Positions 8,949-21,560 are shown, numbered from the stretch's first letter. The stretch: DNA of 64,000 nt from Thiomicrorhabdus sp. 6S3-12 (GCF_017571475.1 NZ_JAGETW010000004.1:1-64000), one strand, 5' to 3'. A program made the numbers and translations. The notes: a model not told the origin generated them from the sequence alone.

Positions 8949-11525
8949 TTAGGCTACAGCAACTCCGATTTCATCCAATGATTTCGGCGATTCAACCTTG
9001 TAATCCGCCATTTCATCAAATTGCAGATAACGATAGATATCGCCGGACATGGTATTCAGCATGGATACAGCGTCCATGTATTCCTGGACCGTCGGAATCT
9101 TACCGGTGGCCGCACAGACCGCAGCAAGCTCTGCCGAACCAAGATATACGTTCGCCCCATTCCCCAGACGGTTCGGGAAGTTACGTGTCGAGGTTGAGAA
9201 GACCGTTGCGCCATCCGCTACACGAGCCTGGTTACCCATACACAGCGAACAACCCGGCATCTCGGTACGAGCACCGACTTTACCGTAAGTGCTGTAGTAA
9301 CCTTCTTCAATCAGCTGACGCTCGTCCATTTTAGTCGGTGGCGCGATCCATAGGCGGGTTGGAACATTTGACATACCTTCCAGTACTTTACCTGCGGCAC
9401 GATAGTGACCAATATTGGTCATACAGGAACCGATAAAGACTTCGTCAATTTTGTCGCCCTGAACTTCTGACAACAACTTAACGTCATCCGGATCGTTCGG
9501 ACATGCAACGATCGGTTCTTTAATGTCAGCCAGGTCAATCTCGATGACTTCCGCATATTGCGCATCGCCATCTGCTTCCAGTAGCTCAGGGTTGTCAATC
9601 CAAGCCTGCATTGCATCGCGACGACGCAACAAGGTACGCGCATCCTGATAACCGTTTTCAACCATCCAGTCGATCAGCGCCATATTGGACTTCAGATATT
9701 CAATAATAGGCTCTTGACCCAGTTTGACCACACAACCGTTCGCCGAACGTTCTGCAGAGGCATCGGAAAGTTCAAACGCCTGTTCAACTTTCAAATGCTC
9801 CAAACCTTCAATTTCCAGTACACGACCGTTAAAGCAGTTGATTTTGCCTTTTTTCTCAACCGTTAACAGACCTTGCTGAATGGCTGCATATGGGATCGCG
9901 TTAACCAGATCACGCAAGGTAATACCCGGTTGCATTTCGCCTTTAAAACGCACCAGTACCGATTCCGGCATATTCAAAGGCATAACACCAAGTGCGGCGG
10001 CAAATGCAACCAGACCGGAACCGGCCGGGAAAGAGATGCCTATCGGGAAACGGGTATGCGAATCGCCCCCGGTACCGACTGAATCCGGAAGAAGCAGACG
10101 GTTCAACCATGAGTGAATAACACCGTCACCAGGACGAAGCGCAACCCCCCCGCGACTGGTCATGAAATCCGGAAGCGTATGCTGTAACTTAACATCAACC
10201 GGCTTAGGATAAGCAGCTGTATGACAGAAAGACTGCATAACCAGGTCTGCCGAAAAACCAAGACACGCAAGTTCTTTCATTTCATCACGCGTCATGGCTC
10301 CGGTTGTATCCTGTGAACCAACGGTCGTCATATGCGGTTCGCAGAACATGCCTGGACGCACACCTTCAATTCCACACGCTTTACCGACCATTTTCTGAGC
10401 GAGAGTATAGCCGTGATCTGCTTGTGATTTATCCTGCGGACGGATGAATTTATCTGAAGGTTCCAGCCCCAATGAACGACGGGCTTTATCTGTCAGTCCA
10501 CGGCCGATAATCAGAGGAACACGACCACCGGCACGTACTTCATCCGGCATGGTATCCGGCGCCAGTTCGAAAGTTGAGATCGTTTCACCGGCTTCGTTAG
10601 TGATCTTACCTTCATACGGATAGATGGTAATCACATCACCCATATTCATTGAATCGACCTCACACTCAATCGGCAAAGAACCTGAATCTTCGGCGGTATT
10701 GAAGAAGATCGGAGCAATCTTCCCACCTAGAACCACACCACCCTGACGTTTATTCGGTACATACGGAATATCGTCACCGAAATACCACATCACCGAGTTC
10801 ATGGCCGATTTACGCGAAGAACCGGTCCCGACAACGTCACCAACGTATGCAACAGGATGCCCTTTTGCTTTAAGGGATTCGATTGTGCCTTGAACATCTT
10901 CCATACGTGCCGCAAGCATTTCTTTAGCGTGCAACGGGATATCCGGACGCGACCAGGCCGCCGTTGCCGGAGACAGATCATCGGTATTGGTTTCGCCGTC
11001 TACTTTAAAGACGGTAACTGTAATGCTTTCCGGCATTTTAGGCTTGGCTTCAAACCATTCCGCATCCGCCCAAGACTGCATGACGGCCTGAGCCGCTGCA
11101 TTGCCGGCCTGAGCTTTTTCTTCGACATCATGGAATGCTTCGTATACAAGAAGTGTTTTAGATAGCGCTTTAACCGCTTCTTCCACTACGGCCGCGTTGT
11201 CCGAATCCAGACAATCGATCAACGGTTGAACATTGTATCCGCCCATCATGGTTCCAAGAAGGAAAGTCGCTTTTTCTGGAGTAATAAGATCAACCTGAGT
11301 CTTGCCAGCAGCAACATCCGCCAAAAAACTCGCTTTGACATAAGAGGCTTCGTCAACACCCGGTGGAACACGCTCCACCAGCAAATCCATAACGAACTCT
11401 TCCTCTCCGGCAGGCGGGTTCTTAATCAATTCAATCAGCTGCGCAGTCTGCTCGGCATCCAGTGCCAGAGGAGGAATGCCCTCTGCTTCACGCTCGACAA
11501 CATGTTTGCGATAAGCGTCTAACAT
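8949..11525 (-). CDS. acnB: aconitate hydratase B
   Basis: Bifunctional aconitase/2-methylisocitrate dehydratase of the TCA cycle, interconverting citrate and isocitrate. Its 858 residues match the AcnB architecture: N-terminal HEAT-like domain, swivel domain ([14 protein letters not shown]), then the catalytic domains. The [4Fe-4S] ligands are the Cys of GSCMTNIGH and the two of [10 protein letters not shown]. The ATG chosen aligns with E. coli MLEEYRKH; a GTG two codons upstream has better ribosome-site spacing (GGAG, 5 nt) and may be the true start. It is monocistronic, with a candidate extended -10 promoter at 11566-11574. Confidence 0.97.
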   Translation of the reverse strand: MLDAYRKHVVEREAEGIPPLALDAEQTAQLIELIKNPPAGEEEFVMDLLVERVPPGVDEASYVKASFLADVAAGKTQVDLITPEKATFLLGTMMGGYNVQPLIDCLDSDNAAVVEEAVKALSKTLLVYEAFHDVEEKAQAGNAAAQAVMQSWADAEWFEAKPKMPESITVTVFKVDGETNTDDLSPATAAWSRPDIPLHAKEMLAARMEDVQGTIESLKAKGHPVAYVGDVVGTGSSRKSAMNSVMWYFGDDIPYVPNKRQGGVVLGGKIAPIFFNTAEDSGSLPIECEVDSMNMGDVITIYPYEGKITNEAGETISTFELAPDTMPDEVRAGGRVPLIIGRGLTDKARRSLGLEPSDKFIRPQDKSQADHGYTLAQKMVGKACGIEGVRPGMFCEPHMTTVGSQDTTGAMTRDEMKELACLGFSADLVMQSFCHTAAYPKPVDVKLQHTLPDFMTSRGGVALRPGDGVIHSWLNRLLLPDSVGTGGDSHTRFPIGISFPAGSGLVAFAAALGVMPLNMPESVLVRFKGEMQPGITLRDLVNAIPYAAIQQGLLTVEKKGKINCFNGRVLEIEGLEHLKVEQAFELSDASAERSANGCVVKLGQEPIIEYLKSNMALIDWMVENGYQDARTLLRRRDAMQAWIDNPELLEADGDAQYAEVIEIDLADIKEPIVACPNDPDDVKLLSEVQGDKIDEVFIGSCMTNIGHYRAAGKVLEGMSNVPTRLWIAPPTKMDERQLIEEGYYSTYGKVGARTEMPGCSLCMGNQARVADGATVFSTSTRNFPNRLGNGANVYLGSAELAAVCAATGKIPTVQEYMDAVSMLNTMSGDIYRYLQFDEMADYKVESPKSLDEIGVAVA

Positions 11526-11565
11526 AATCACTATTACTCCAAGTTTTTAAAAAAATCGTGGCGAC

Positions 11566-11574
11566 ATTTTACCA
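11566..11574 (-). promoter_or_regulatory. extended -10 promoter element of acnB
   Basis: Minus strand: TGG-TAAAAT, an extended -10 motif about 40 nt upstream of the start. No good -35 hexamer is present at the expected distance. Confidence 0.45.
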
Positions 11575-11648
11575 CAATTTGCCGTCTCCACAGCCGATGA
11601 ATAACGAAAACTAATGGCTGCCAAGGGCATTTTCATTTCGATCAAACT

Positions 11649-13493
11649 TCAGGTCGTTTCGATCGCCTTAAATAGTAGTGCTGCAAGAAAGCCCAACAAG
11701 GTAATAAAACCAATAATTGAACCTCCTTTATGATAAGCCTCGGGCAGCATGGTTTCAGCAATAACCGTCAGCATGGCACCCGCCGCCATACCGTTTATCA
11801 AGGCGAAAGTCGCATCGTCCGCGTCATGCAGAAACACCACGCCGAAAGCGGCGCCAACACCGGTAAAAAGCATCAAGCTGAACCAGGCCATAAAAATTCT
11901 CAGAAAAGGAATCCCCTGAGCGCGCATACTGGCCGAGCTCGATAACGCCTCGGGAAAGTTGGATAAGAACAACCCCATAATTAGGCTTAAACTGACTGCC
12001 GATTCCAACGTCATCAGACCGCCGATGGTCAGAGATTCTGGAATCCCGTCCAGAAAGATACCGAGCCAGATGGCCAAGTAGGCGGTGTGCTTCGGGAGCA
12101 CCGGTTCCTGCCATTCGGACAGATTCGGTAATCGATCAGGCCAGAGGTGCCGAACCGTCTGATTCAACCAGATGTGTGCCTGAGGAGTTGATAAATTCTG
12201 ATTTTCGACCAGATAAGTGTCGATGGCATCGTTTTTTATAAATTTTTTCAGCACGCTTCTCAGCGCCTCGGACTGTTTAAGCAACTGGGCAAAGACATTT
12301 CTTTTCAAAACCCAGTATTCAATATCGGTTTTGGCTTCAACCGTCATTGCTTCTTTAGCTCCAAGCAGAAAAGCCCGGACTCCGAAAAAATCCCCGCCGG
12401 AATGGGTTTGTATCAAGCCGGTTTTATCGTGCGGGTTCCAGTAATTGACAACCCCTTCTTCCAGCCAATACAGCTGGTCGGAGTGCACACGACCTTTATA
12501 CAACGTATCGCCTGCTTTCAGCGTGCGCCATTCAAACCCCCGGGCAAACAGTTTCAACTCTTCCTCGGGAAGGGATTTAATCCATGGCAACCGCTGAGCC
12601 AGTTTGAACAGGGAAAAGTTCAGCTCGTGTTCAGGATAATGATGCGGTTCAAGCTCGCGGTACTGCAACAGATGAGCTTGAATGTCGCAGAGATATTCCT
12701 GCGCCTGTTGTCGAGAAAAGAAATGACGCTGTTGCAAATATTCCAGCAACTCCGTGTTATAGCGATCTTCTTGAACATAAAAATCGAGCAGCGTTTGATA
12801 GAGTTCCGGACTTTCCTGCAACACATCGTTAACACAGTGATAATCGACACACCACAAGATACAATCGGATTTGGCAACCGCCATGGTTGCATTATTCAAT
12901 CCTGTAAAAAAGGCCATGCGCCCAAAGGTATCGCCCTTTTCCAACTGAATAATTTTCTGTAGATGTTTTTGCGGATCGAGAATTGATACCACACCGTCAC
13001 ACAAAACATAAAAAGAACCGGCACGGTCGCCGTGATGGTAGATAATCTGTCCGGCTTTCACCTCAACCACATCAATCGCCGCAACCAATTGGTGAAGACT
13101 TTTTTCGTCCAGTGAGTGAAAAATATTCAGGCGTTTCAAGGAACGCAACATTTCAGTTCTCTGCCGGCGAACACGATTGCGGAAAAACTGCAGGGTCGTC
13201 GCGCGCTTGCGCAAAAAACCACCCTTTTGATTTAACAGATAGTTCAGCCCTAAATAGACCAGACTACCGATAATCGCCCCCACACTGACCGTTAACGCCA
13301 TGCCTGAATTCAGCATAGGCGCAAAAAGATCGATGGTCAGTGCAAAGAGCAGTGCTCCGGCACCGAATGCCATCAACAACGCAATATGGCGCTGCCCCGG
13401 TTGCCAAACATAAGTAACCAACGCGCCTAACGGCAGAGAAACCGCGCTGATAATACCAATCCAGAATGCTTGTACAGCAACAGATTCAAGCAA
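11649..13493 (-). CDS. ZIP-like metal permease with two cyclic-nucleotide-binding-type domains in its central loop
   Basis: A 614-residue membrane protein. Three hydrophobic segments (about 8-28, 36-57, 65-87) come first, then a cytoplasmic block with two cNMP-binding-type beta-rolls (about 122-235 and 310-420), then five more segments (about 470-612). The 3+5 layout and the TM motifs (DGIPES at 482-487, SNFPEA at 511-516, AGAMLTVIAETMLPEA at about 571-586) are those of ZIP transporters, so the sensors sit in the TM3-TM4 variable loop. The usual HNxPEG histidines are replaced (Asp482, Ser511), so the substrate ion is open. Neither roll has an intact GE...R-[AS]-[TS] phosphate-binding cassette (GRMAFF, GVRAFL), so ligand binding is uncertain. 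The start is TTG with GGGAG 6 nt upstream. Confidence 0.8.
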   Translation of the reverse strand: MLESVAVQAFWIGIISAVSLPLGALVTYVWQPGQRHIALLMAFGAGALLFALTIDLFAPMLNSGMALTVSVGAIIGSLVYLGLNYLLNQKGGFLRKRATTLQFFRNRVRRQRTEMLRSLKRLNIFHSLDEKSLHQLVAAIDVVEVKAGQIIYHHGDRAGSFYVLCDGVVSILDPQKHLQKIIQLEKGDTFGRMAFFTGLNNATMAVAKSDCILWCVDYHCVNDVLQESPELYQTLLDFYVQEDRYNTELLEYLQQRHFFSRQQAQEYLCDIQAHLLQYRELEPHHYPEHELNFSLFKLAQRLPWIKSLPEEELKLFARGFEWRTLKAGDTLYKGRVHSDQLYWLEEGVVNYWNPHDKTGLIQTHSGGDFFGVRAFLLGAKEAMTVEAKTDIEYWVLKRNVFAQLLKQSEALRSVLKKFIKNDAIDTYLVENQNLSTPQAHIWLNQTVRHLWPDRLPNLSEWQEPVLPKHTAYLAIWLGIFLDGIPESLTIGGLMTLESAVSLSLIMGLFLSNFPEALSSSASMRAQGIPFLRIFMAWFSLMLFTGVGAAFGVVFLHDADDATFALINGMAAGAMLTVIAETMLPEAYHKGGSIIGFITLLGFLAALLFKAIETT

Positions 13494-13679
13494 AACTTTC
13501 TCCCAAAATAACGGTCTGAAAAATTATCGCCCTTATCTTAATCGTTTACAGAGACAGTTTGATGAAAGCACCGCAAAAAGTTTTCAGCCTGCTATTCTTT
13601 TAACTCTTTAATGACATAAATTACAGTGCTAAAGCAAGCGTACCGACTCGCAGAGGATAAAAGGCGTGAAGGGCTTAGT

Positions 13680-14255
13680 TTAATGCTGAACTGCGACCTC
13701 TTTGAGATCGAGCGGGTAGATTCTTTTATCTATTGCGCACTCCTCATTAAATGAAGTCACTCCGGCGTTGTAAGACAGACTCATCTGGTTATATTTTTCC
13801 AACATATTGTTATAACCGACCAGCTTTTCTTGCAAATCCGCTACCTTCTGGTTGTATTGCTGTAACAGCGTATTATGCTGTTCATAATTTTCTTTCTCGA
13901 CCAAAGAGTGCGTTTGCTCTTGCTCAATTTCCTGTTTAATTTGTTCGATTTCTTGGTTCTGCTCGTCAATCTGTTCTCTTTGCAGAACAATTGATGCCTG
14001 TAAGTCCTTAAGCGCATTTTTCTGTTGCTCAAAACTGGTCTGCATTTCCATGCAACTTTGCAGTTTTTCAGGCGTCAACACCTCATAGCCGTTTTGGCTG
14101 CCATACTCTCGTAACCCGGAAAAAGTACTGTACTCCACCTTTTTCTCGGCAACGGGTTGTTCTTGCTGGGTCGAACAGCCGCTCGTTAAAACTAATCCGA
14201 CACCAGCTAGCAAGCTCATCGCTAGCGATATTGAATGTGTAGAAAGTCTCTGCAT
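13680..14255 (-). CDS. coiled-coil lipoprotein of unknown function
   Basis: Predicted lipoprotein of 191 residues: signal peptide with lipobox TSGC, then after a short linker a Gln/Glu-rich coiled coil (about residues 60-150, with EQNQEIEQIKQEIEQEQ). I do not recognise a family. The start MQRLSTH follows AGGGGG by 4 nt; an upstream in-frame start without a ribosome site was not used. It lies alone between the ZIP-like gene and purB and could be a cell-envelope spacer or part of a trans-envelope assembly, which is speculation. Confidence 0.65.
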   Translation of the reverse strand: MQRLSTHSISLAMSLLAGVGLVLTSGCSTQQEQPVAEKKVEYSTFSGLREYGSQNGYEVLTPEKLQSCMEMQTSFEQQKNALKDLQASIVLQREQIDEQNQEIEQIKQEIEQEQTHSLVEKENYEQHNTLLQQYNQKVADLQEKLVGYNNMLEKYNQMSLSYNAGVTSFNEECAIDKRIYPLDLKEVAVQH

Positions 14256-16161
<1,906 letters not shown>

Positions 16162-16183
16162 GCGTTAAAACTGCTATTGATAG

Positions 16184-16211
16184 AAAAGCCGGCTTCTGCC
16201 GGCTTTTTTTT
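16184..16211 (+). terminator. intrinsic terminator of purB
   Basis: A perfect 10-bp stem AAAAGCCGGC/GCCGGCTTTT with a 4-nt loop and a T tract. It may also serve the convergent exporter operon ending at 16230. Confidence 0.92.
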
Positions 16212-16229
16212 GCGCTGTTTTTTTTCAGC

Positions 16230-17375
16230 TTATCTTTCGAACTGTCGATGAAACAGCCAGATACCAAACAGAAACAGTACGCTGCCGATCGCGAACAGGG
16301 ACAGCAGATCCTGCCAGATCAGACTCAAGTCATTTCCTTTCAGAATAATTCCGAAGCCCATATTGATGTAGTAATACAGCGGCGATAATTGAATCAATGG
16401 CTGTTCCCATTCAGGCATGGCTTCCGGCGGAGTAAAAGCCCCGGATAACAGAACAATCGGCATAATCAACAGGATCGAGACAATCATTACCTGCGCCAGG
16501 TTTTTACTGATTGTGGCTATGAAAATACCTAAACCGGACATGGCGTAAATATAGACTGCAGAAACAAGAAAAAATAACCAGTACTCCCCCTGAAAAGGTA
16601 CCTCGAACACGGGAATGACAATCAGAAACAGTGACATTGCAATCCCACTTAACAGTATCATCTGCACCGCTAAAATTTTCGGCAACAGGATTTGAAATGG
16701 CGTTAAAGGCGCAATCGAAAGCTGTTCAATTGTCCCTCTCTCTTTTTCCTTGACCAGAATCGCTGCGGTCAGAAACAGTGACAGCATACTCAGCACCGTC
16801 ATCATTTCCGAGATCGACATAAACCAGGAACTTTTCCCGTCCGGGTTATAAAGAATAATCTGTCTCGCCTCGATTGCCGGAACTTGCATCTGATCAGGCG
16901 AAACTACTTTAAGCCGACTTAACATCCACTCCTGATTGGAATGGGCATTTGCCAACCCGACGTAACTGTCCGCCAGGTTCCCCAAGATGACATTACTGGC
17001 ATCCAGCTGAAAACCGATTGAGGTGGATACGCCATTCAGTAAATTTCTTTCGAAATTTTCCGGAATATCCAGCACGCCGAGCAGCAAGCCTTCGTCCAGT
17101 AAATACTGAGCCTGTTTTTCGTCCGTGACCTGTCCTTTCATATCAAAATAAGGCTGTCGCAGTTTATTCAGCCACTCGCGACTGCTCAGAGACTGATCAT
17201 GATCCATGTAGCCCATGGGGGCATTGATCAAATCAAAACTGACGCCTTTACCACCGATGAAAACCTCACCGGTAAAAAAGTACAGCGTCGCCAATACCAG
17301 AATAAGATCACGACTGAACTGCAGCAGCTCTTTTTGGGTCAAGGCAAAAATTCTGCGCCACCATAAAATACTCAT
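16230..17375 (-). CDS. ABC-2 type exporter permease (second permease)
   Basis: Inner-membrane permease of 381 residues with the ABC-2 plan: one N-terminal membrane segment, a large periplasmic domain (about 45-180), then five or six C-terminal segments (from about 185). KEKERGTIEQLSIAPLTPFQILLPK is the conserved cytoplasmic stretch of YbhR/YhhJ-type permeases. Its ATG overlaps the stop of the upstream permease (ATGA), indicating translational coupling. It is the last gene of a HlyD/ATPase/permease/permease operon of the YbhGFSR kind; the substrate is unknown. Confidence 0.88.
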   Translation of the reverse strand: MSILWWRRIFALTQKELLQFSRDLILVLATLYFFTGEVFIGGKGVSFDLINAPMGYMDHDQSLSSREWLNKLRQPYFDMKGQVTDEKQAQYLLDEGLLLGVLDIPENFERNLLNGVSTSIGFQLDASNVILGNLADSYVGLANAHSNQEWMLSRLKVVSPDQMQVPAIEARQIILYNPDGKSSWFMSISEMMTVLSMLSLFLTAAILVKEKERGTIEQLSIAPLTPFQILLPKILAVQMILLSGIAMSLFLIVIPVFEVPFQGEYWLFFLVSAVYIYAMSGLGIFIATISKNLAQVMIVSILLIMPIVLLSGAFTPPEAMPEWEQPLIQLSPLYYYINMGFGIILKGNDLSLIWQDLLSLFAIGSVLFLFGIWLFHRQFER

Positions 17376-18529
17376 TCATCCACCCTCTTATGGAAGCGCA
17401 ATATCGCCAGACTCCAAAACAAAAGTACAAACCCGAACAGAATCAGAATATTAAACCAAAGCTCTGACCACCCTTGTCCTTTCAGAAAGGCTCCCCAAAT
17501 GATCTCCAACTGATACATTGCCGGAAAGGCGTGTGCTTCGACCACCGCTTCGGCCGACATGGATTCAACCGGCATCATCAAACCGGAATACATAATTCCC
17601 GGGATCATGGTTCCCAGCATGGAAATCAGCGCCGCCGCGGCCTGGGATTTTACGAAGGTCGAAACCAGTATGCCGATCGCAGCCGCACTGGCGACATAAA
17701 ACAGATTTGCTACCAGCAGCAACGACAACTCGCCCTTGAATGGCGCTTCAAAAATCCATAGCGCCAACAGGCAGAGAATCGAAATATTGATATAGGAGAT
17801 CAAAACATAAGGCAGCAGTTTGCCGGTAATAAACTCGGCACGGGAAACCGTCGAGGCGTAAATATTGAAAATCGAGCCGGTTTCCTTTTCGCGTACAACG
17901 CCCAATGCAGCGAGCATTGCCGGAGAAACCAGCATTACCAGAATAATCAGTCCTGTCCCGGTTGACCAGATACTTTTCAGCTCATTGTTGTACAGGTAGC
18001 GGGTTTCAAGACTCACCGGCGACAGCATGGCTTGAACCTCATGTTCGGTCATACCGCTGTTTTTCATGGCCCATGACCGCATTAACTGCGCATTATAATG
18101 GCCGTTGATCGCCGCAAGATAACCGGAAACCATTGATGCGCGATAAGTAAACATACCGTCAATCAATGCCTGAATCTGCGCTCTTTGTCCTCTTTTAATC
18201 TTTTGCGAAAACTCCGGCGGAATCACCAGCACAAAACGGATATCCGCCTTGGCGACCAGGGTCTCGGTTTCCTTGGTCGAACGGGCATGACCTTTATAGT
18301 CGAAATAGCGCGAACTGGTAAATTTGTACGAGTACTCGCGACTCTCGTCAGAATTATCATAATCGACAATCACAAACGGCATTTTTTCGACATCAAAACT
18401 TAAACCGAACCCCAGTACCAGCATCATGACCACCGGAAAAATAAACGCCATCGAGAAATAAACACGATCACGCCATATTTCAAGCCACTCTTTATACGCA
18501 AGGGTTTTTACAGTATGCAAATTCATCAT
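17372..18529 (-). CDS. ABC-2 type exporter permease (first permease)
   Basis: Permease of 385 residues with the same topology as its neighbour: membrane segment near 25-45, large periplasmic domain, C-terminal membrane bundle with REKETGSIFNIYASTVSRAEF. The frame is open further upstream but overlaps the ATPase gene; I chose the ATG 7 nt after the ATPase stop (a second ATG follows directly), where the protein begins MMNLHTVKTLAYKEW as in YbhS-type permeases. It would form a heterodimer with the next permease. Confidence 0.87.
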   Translation of the reverse strand: MMNLHTVKTLAYKEWLEIWRDRVYFSMAFIFPVVMMLVLGFGLSFDVEKMPFVIVDYDNSDESREYSYKFTSSRYFDYKGHARSTKETETLVAKADIRFVLVIPPEFSQKIKRGQRAQIQALIDGMFTYRASMVSGYLAAINGHYNAQLMRSWAMKNSGMTEHEVQAMLSPVSLETRYLYNNELKSIWSTGTGLIILVMLVSPAMLAALGVVREKETGSIFNIYASTVSRAEFITGKLLPYVLISYINISILCLLALWIFEAPFKGELSLLLVANLFYVASAAAIGILVSTFVKSQAAAALISMLGTMIPGIMYSGLMMPVESMSAEAVVEAHAFPAMYQLEIIWGAFLKGQGWSELWFNILILFGFVLLFWSLAILRFHKRVDE

Positions 18530-18536
18530 GATTTCA

Positions 18537-20480
18537 CTAAGCTTCCCTGCTATGGCTAGATTCGATTTTTTCGATAAAAACATCCTCTAGAGATGGCTGA
18601 AGGATCATCACATCGGTGATTTCAATGCCTTTATCGGCCAGCAGAGCGGCGACATCTTTGCCAACCGTTTCCGGCTCCTGACTGAAAAGCCGGACGCGAC
18701 TGCCGTACAGCGCCACTTCCGAATAACCGTTACTCTCAAGAATGGATTGTGCCTGATAAGGACGGGAAACTTTAAGGCTCAGTACCTGACCTTTCTGTTG
18801 TTTAAGCGTTGCCTTGAGATTTTTCGGCGAATCATAGGCCACAACTTTGCCCGCCTGCATTAAGGCCAAACGATTACAGTGCTCAGCCTCAAGCATATAG
18901 TGGGTCGTCACCAGAATAGCCACTTGCAACTCTCCGGCGAGTTGTACCAGAATCCGCCAGAATTCCCTGCGGCCGATCGGATCGACGCCGGAGGTCGGTT
19001 CATCAAGAAACAAGACCTTCGGCTGGTGAATTAACGCACACCCTAATGCCAGACGTTGCCGCTTGCCCATTGGCAGACTGCCTGCGGAGGTATTGCATTC
19101 CTTTTGAAGATGACCGATCTGCAAGACCCACTGATGCCTTTCTTTAAGGCGTTTACCGCTCAGCCCGTAAATTCTGCCGAACAGATCGATATTCTCACTG
19201 ACCGTCAAATCCAGATAGAGCGAAAAGGCCTGCGACATATAGCCGATACTCTCTTTGATCGACATGGACGAGGTAGCCATATTATGTCCGGCAACAAATC
19301 CCGCGCCCCCCGACGGCGGCAAAATCCCGGTCAGCATTTTTATAACGGTACTTTTCCCCGCACCATTTGCCCCGAGCAGTCCGAAAATTTCCCCGGCACG
19401 CACATCGAACGAAACCTGATCGACGGCGGTAAAGCTGTCAAAACGGCGAACTAAATCCTCGGCTCGAATTAATGTATCTTGAGAATCCGTGCTTACAGCT
19501 TCTTTTCTATGCGAGGAGCGATTTTCGGTCAGGCGCATCTGTGGCGTGTTTTGCGAACGGTTATCGAGCTTTTGGATGAATATCTCCTCAAGACCGATCG
19601 GGGAATAAGACCAGCTTTCAGTGCCGTCTTGCAGAATCATGCCCAAGCGCCGTTCCGCTTCGGCGGACTGCAGTGCAAAGCCGCCGATACGGATCATATC
19701 GCCGAGCTCTTCAACATGTTCGAAAGCGTCGTTGAGCGCCGGCAGGAGTTCTCGGCTTCTGGCGCTTTCGATTTCAATCAGCCAGCCGGGAGTACGACGG
19801 ATAATCTCGTCGGCTGTCCCCTGATCCAGCACTTTTCCCTGATGCATCATAGACAGGCGGTTAAAACGACTGGCTTCATCCATATAGGCGGTTGAAATCA
19901 GTGCCGTCATACCTTCCTCACGCACCAATTGGTTCAGCATTTCCCAGAAATCCCGTCGCGAAACCGGATCGACTCCTGTTGTCGGCTCGTCCAGAATCAG
20001 CAGTCTCGGCTGATGAATCAGGGTACAAACCAAACCGAGTTTCTGTTTCATGCCGCCGGAAAGGTTTTTCATAGCACGGTTTTTAAAGGAAGACAATCCT
20101 GCTACATCGAGCAGTTTCGCCTTCCGTGTATGTAGAATCTCCGGCGCCACGCCACGCAGATTGGCAAAGAAATCGATGTTTTCATCAATACTCAAATCCG
20201 GATACAGATTAAGACCGAGTCCTTGAGGCATAAACCCGAGTTGCCGCTTGATGCGATTAGCGGACGCTTCCGAGTCGATTTTCTCTCCAAATACCGTGAT
20301 TTCACCTTTTTCGAAGCGCAAAACACCTGATACGGCTTGCATTAAAGTACTTTTTCCGGCGCCGTCGGGACCGATCAAACCGTATATTTCCCCACTTTGA
20401 ATGGTCAGCGAAACGTCTTCTACGGCGATCGTTTTTTTAAAGCGTTTCCCGAAGCTTTTTACTTCAACCGCTGTCTGCAT
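18537..20480 (-). CDS. exporter ATPase with two fused ABC domains
   Basis: Cytoplasmic ATPase of 647 residues with two nucleotide-binding domains in one chain. The first (about 1-235) has Walker A GPDGAGKST and signature NLSGGMKQKLGL. The second (about 335-560) has Walker A GANGAGKST and a degenerate signature SLPMGKRQRLALG, as is usual in YbhF-like proteins. Both have a LDEPT Walker B. It begins 3 nt after the HlyD gene and drives the two permeases downstream. Confidence 0.92.
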   Translation of the reverse strand: MQTAVEVKSFGKRFKKTIAVEDVSLTIQSGEIYGLIGPDGAGKSTLMQAVSGVLRFEKGEITVFGEKIDSEASANRIKRQLGFMPQGLGLNLYPDLSIDENIDFFANLRGVAPEILHTRKAKLLDVAGLSSFKNRAMKNLSGGMKQKLGLVCTLIHQPRLLILDEPTTGVDPVSRRDFWEMLNQLVREEGMTALISTAYMDEASRFNRLSMMHQGKVLDQGTADEIIRRTPGWLIEIESARSRELLPALNDAFEHVEELGDMIRIGGFALQSAEAERRLGMILQDGTESWSYSPIGLEEIFIQKLDNRSQNTPQMRLTENRSSHRKEAVSTDSQDTLIRAEDLVRRFDSFTAVDQVSFDVRAGEIFGLLGANGAGKSTVIKMLTGILPPSGGAGFVAGHNMATSSMSIKESIGYMSQAFSLYLDLTVSENIDLFGRIYGLSGKRLKERHQWVLQIGHLQKECNTSAGSLPMGKRQRLALGCALIHQPKVLFLDEPTSGVDPIGRREFWRILVQLAGELQVAILVTTHYMLEAEHCNRLALMQAGKVVAYDSPKNLKATLKQQKGQVLSLKVSRPYQAQSILESNGYSEVALYGSRVRLFSQEPETVGKDVAALLADKGIEITDVMILQPSLEDVFIEKIESSHSREA

Positions 20481-20483
20481 GGC

Positions 20484-21560
20484 TTATTGCACCTGTATAA
20501 AGGCATCGGCAGGTAAACCGGGGGTGATTCTCTGCTGAGGATTCTCGTCAAGATACAGTTTGATCGCATATACCAGCTTGACGCGTTCATCCAGTGTCTG
20601 AACCTCTTTCGGAGTAAATTCCGTTTGTGCGGCAATATAACGGACCGTTGCCGGGAAGTCGCGATTAGGAATGGAATCGATGCGAATATTCGCTTTTTGA
20701 CCTAAATGCACCAGGCCTACCTTTCCCTCGGCGATGTAACCTTTGAGATAGACCTCTTGCAAATTAACAATGTTGAACAGGCTGGCACCGGACGCGATAA
20801 CCTCGCCCTGATTAACCAGTCTGGTCGTCACGATTCCGTCGGCCGGAGAACGGATCTGCATATCGTCCAACACACTCATCGCTTCCATCAGCGTTGCCTG
20901 AGCCTGCAAGGTGGATGCCTTTACGGCCATCACTTCCTGTTGTTTTGCTTCAACCTGTTGCCAGCCAAGTAGCGTTTCGTTAAGCGCTTTCTGCGACTGA
21001 TTCAATGCGGTTCGGGCAATACGGACATCGTCATCGGCAATCCTTTTGGCCAATAACGCACTTTCGTGCTGATGTTTCTGCACGGTACCGCGCTGATACA
21101 GCTGTTTATAGCGTTTTTCATCCAGCGCTGCCTGGCGGGCTTTGGCTATGGCACTGTTCAGTACCGCCTCGGCATGTTTGACCGATGACTCGGCGGTTTC
21201 AATCTGTAAAGGAACCTGCTCTTTAAGCACGTTCAAGGCTGTTTGAGCGGCCTTCAAACTGGCCTCAGCCGCACCGTAAGCCGCAGCAGCCTGAGTCACT
21301 CGGGCGCGCACCTGAGCGTCGTCCAACAGTGCCAATAGTTGACCGCTCTTAACCTCATCACCTTCCCGAACCTTGAGTTGCAAAACCTTTCCGGCAACTT
21401 TGGTCGACGCCAGATAGTTATCAGCCTCAGTACGACCGTTCAGTTTTACAGTCCCATCGGGAAGACTGTTGTCCTGCTGCAAATAATAGAAATACCCCGT
21501 CGCGGAGGCAGCAACGATCAAAACCAATAGAATCAATGGCGCCTTATATTTTGTAATCAT
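20484..21560 (-). CDS. HlyD-family periplasmic adaptor of the ABC exporter
   Basis: Membrane-fusion protein of 358 residues: N-terminal membrane anchor (about 6-26), biotinyl-lipoyl halves (KVAGKVLQLKVREGDEVKSGQLLALL and IRSPADGIVTTRLVNQGEVI), a long alpha-hairpin between them (about 85-210) and a C-terminal beta-barrel. The chosen ATG has GGA 7 nt upstream; another ATG lies four codons before it. It is the first gene of the operon. No TolC-like protein or TetR regulator is adjacent, so the outer-membrane partner must be encoded elsewhere. Confidence 0.9.
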   Translation of the reverse strand: MITKYKAPLILLVLIVAASATGYFYYLQQDNSLPDGTVKLNGRTEADNYLASTKVAGKVLQLKVREGDEVKSGQLLALLDDAQVRARVTQAAAAYGAAEASLKAAQTALNVLKEQVPLQIETAESSVKHAEAVLNSAIAKARQAALDEKRYKQLYQRGTVQKHQHESALLAKRIADDDVRIARTALNQSQKALNETLLGWQQVEAKQQEVMAVKASTLQAQATLMEAMSVLDDMQIRSPADGIVTTRLVNQGEVIASGASLFNIVNLQEVYLKGYIAEGKVGLVHLGQKANIRIDSIPNRDFPATVRYIAAQTEFTPKEVQTLDERVKLVYAIKLYLDENPQQRITPGLPADAFIQVQ

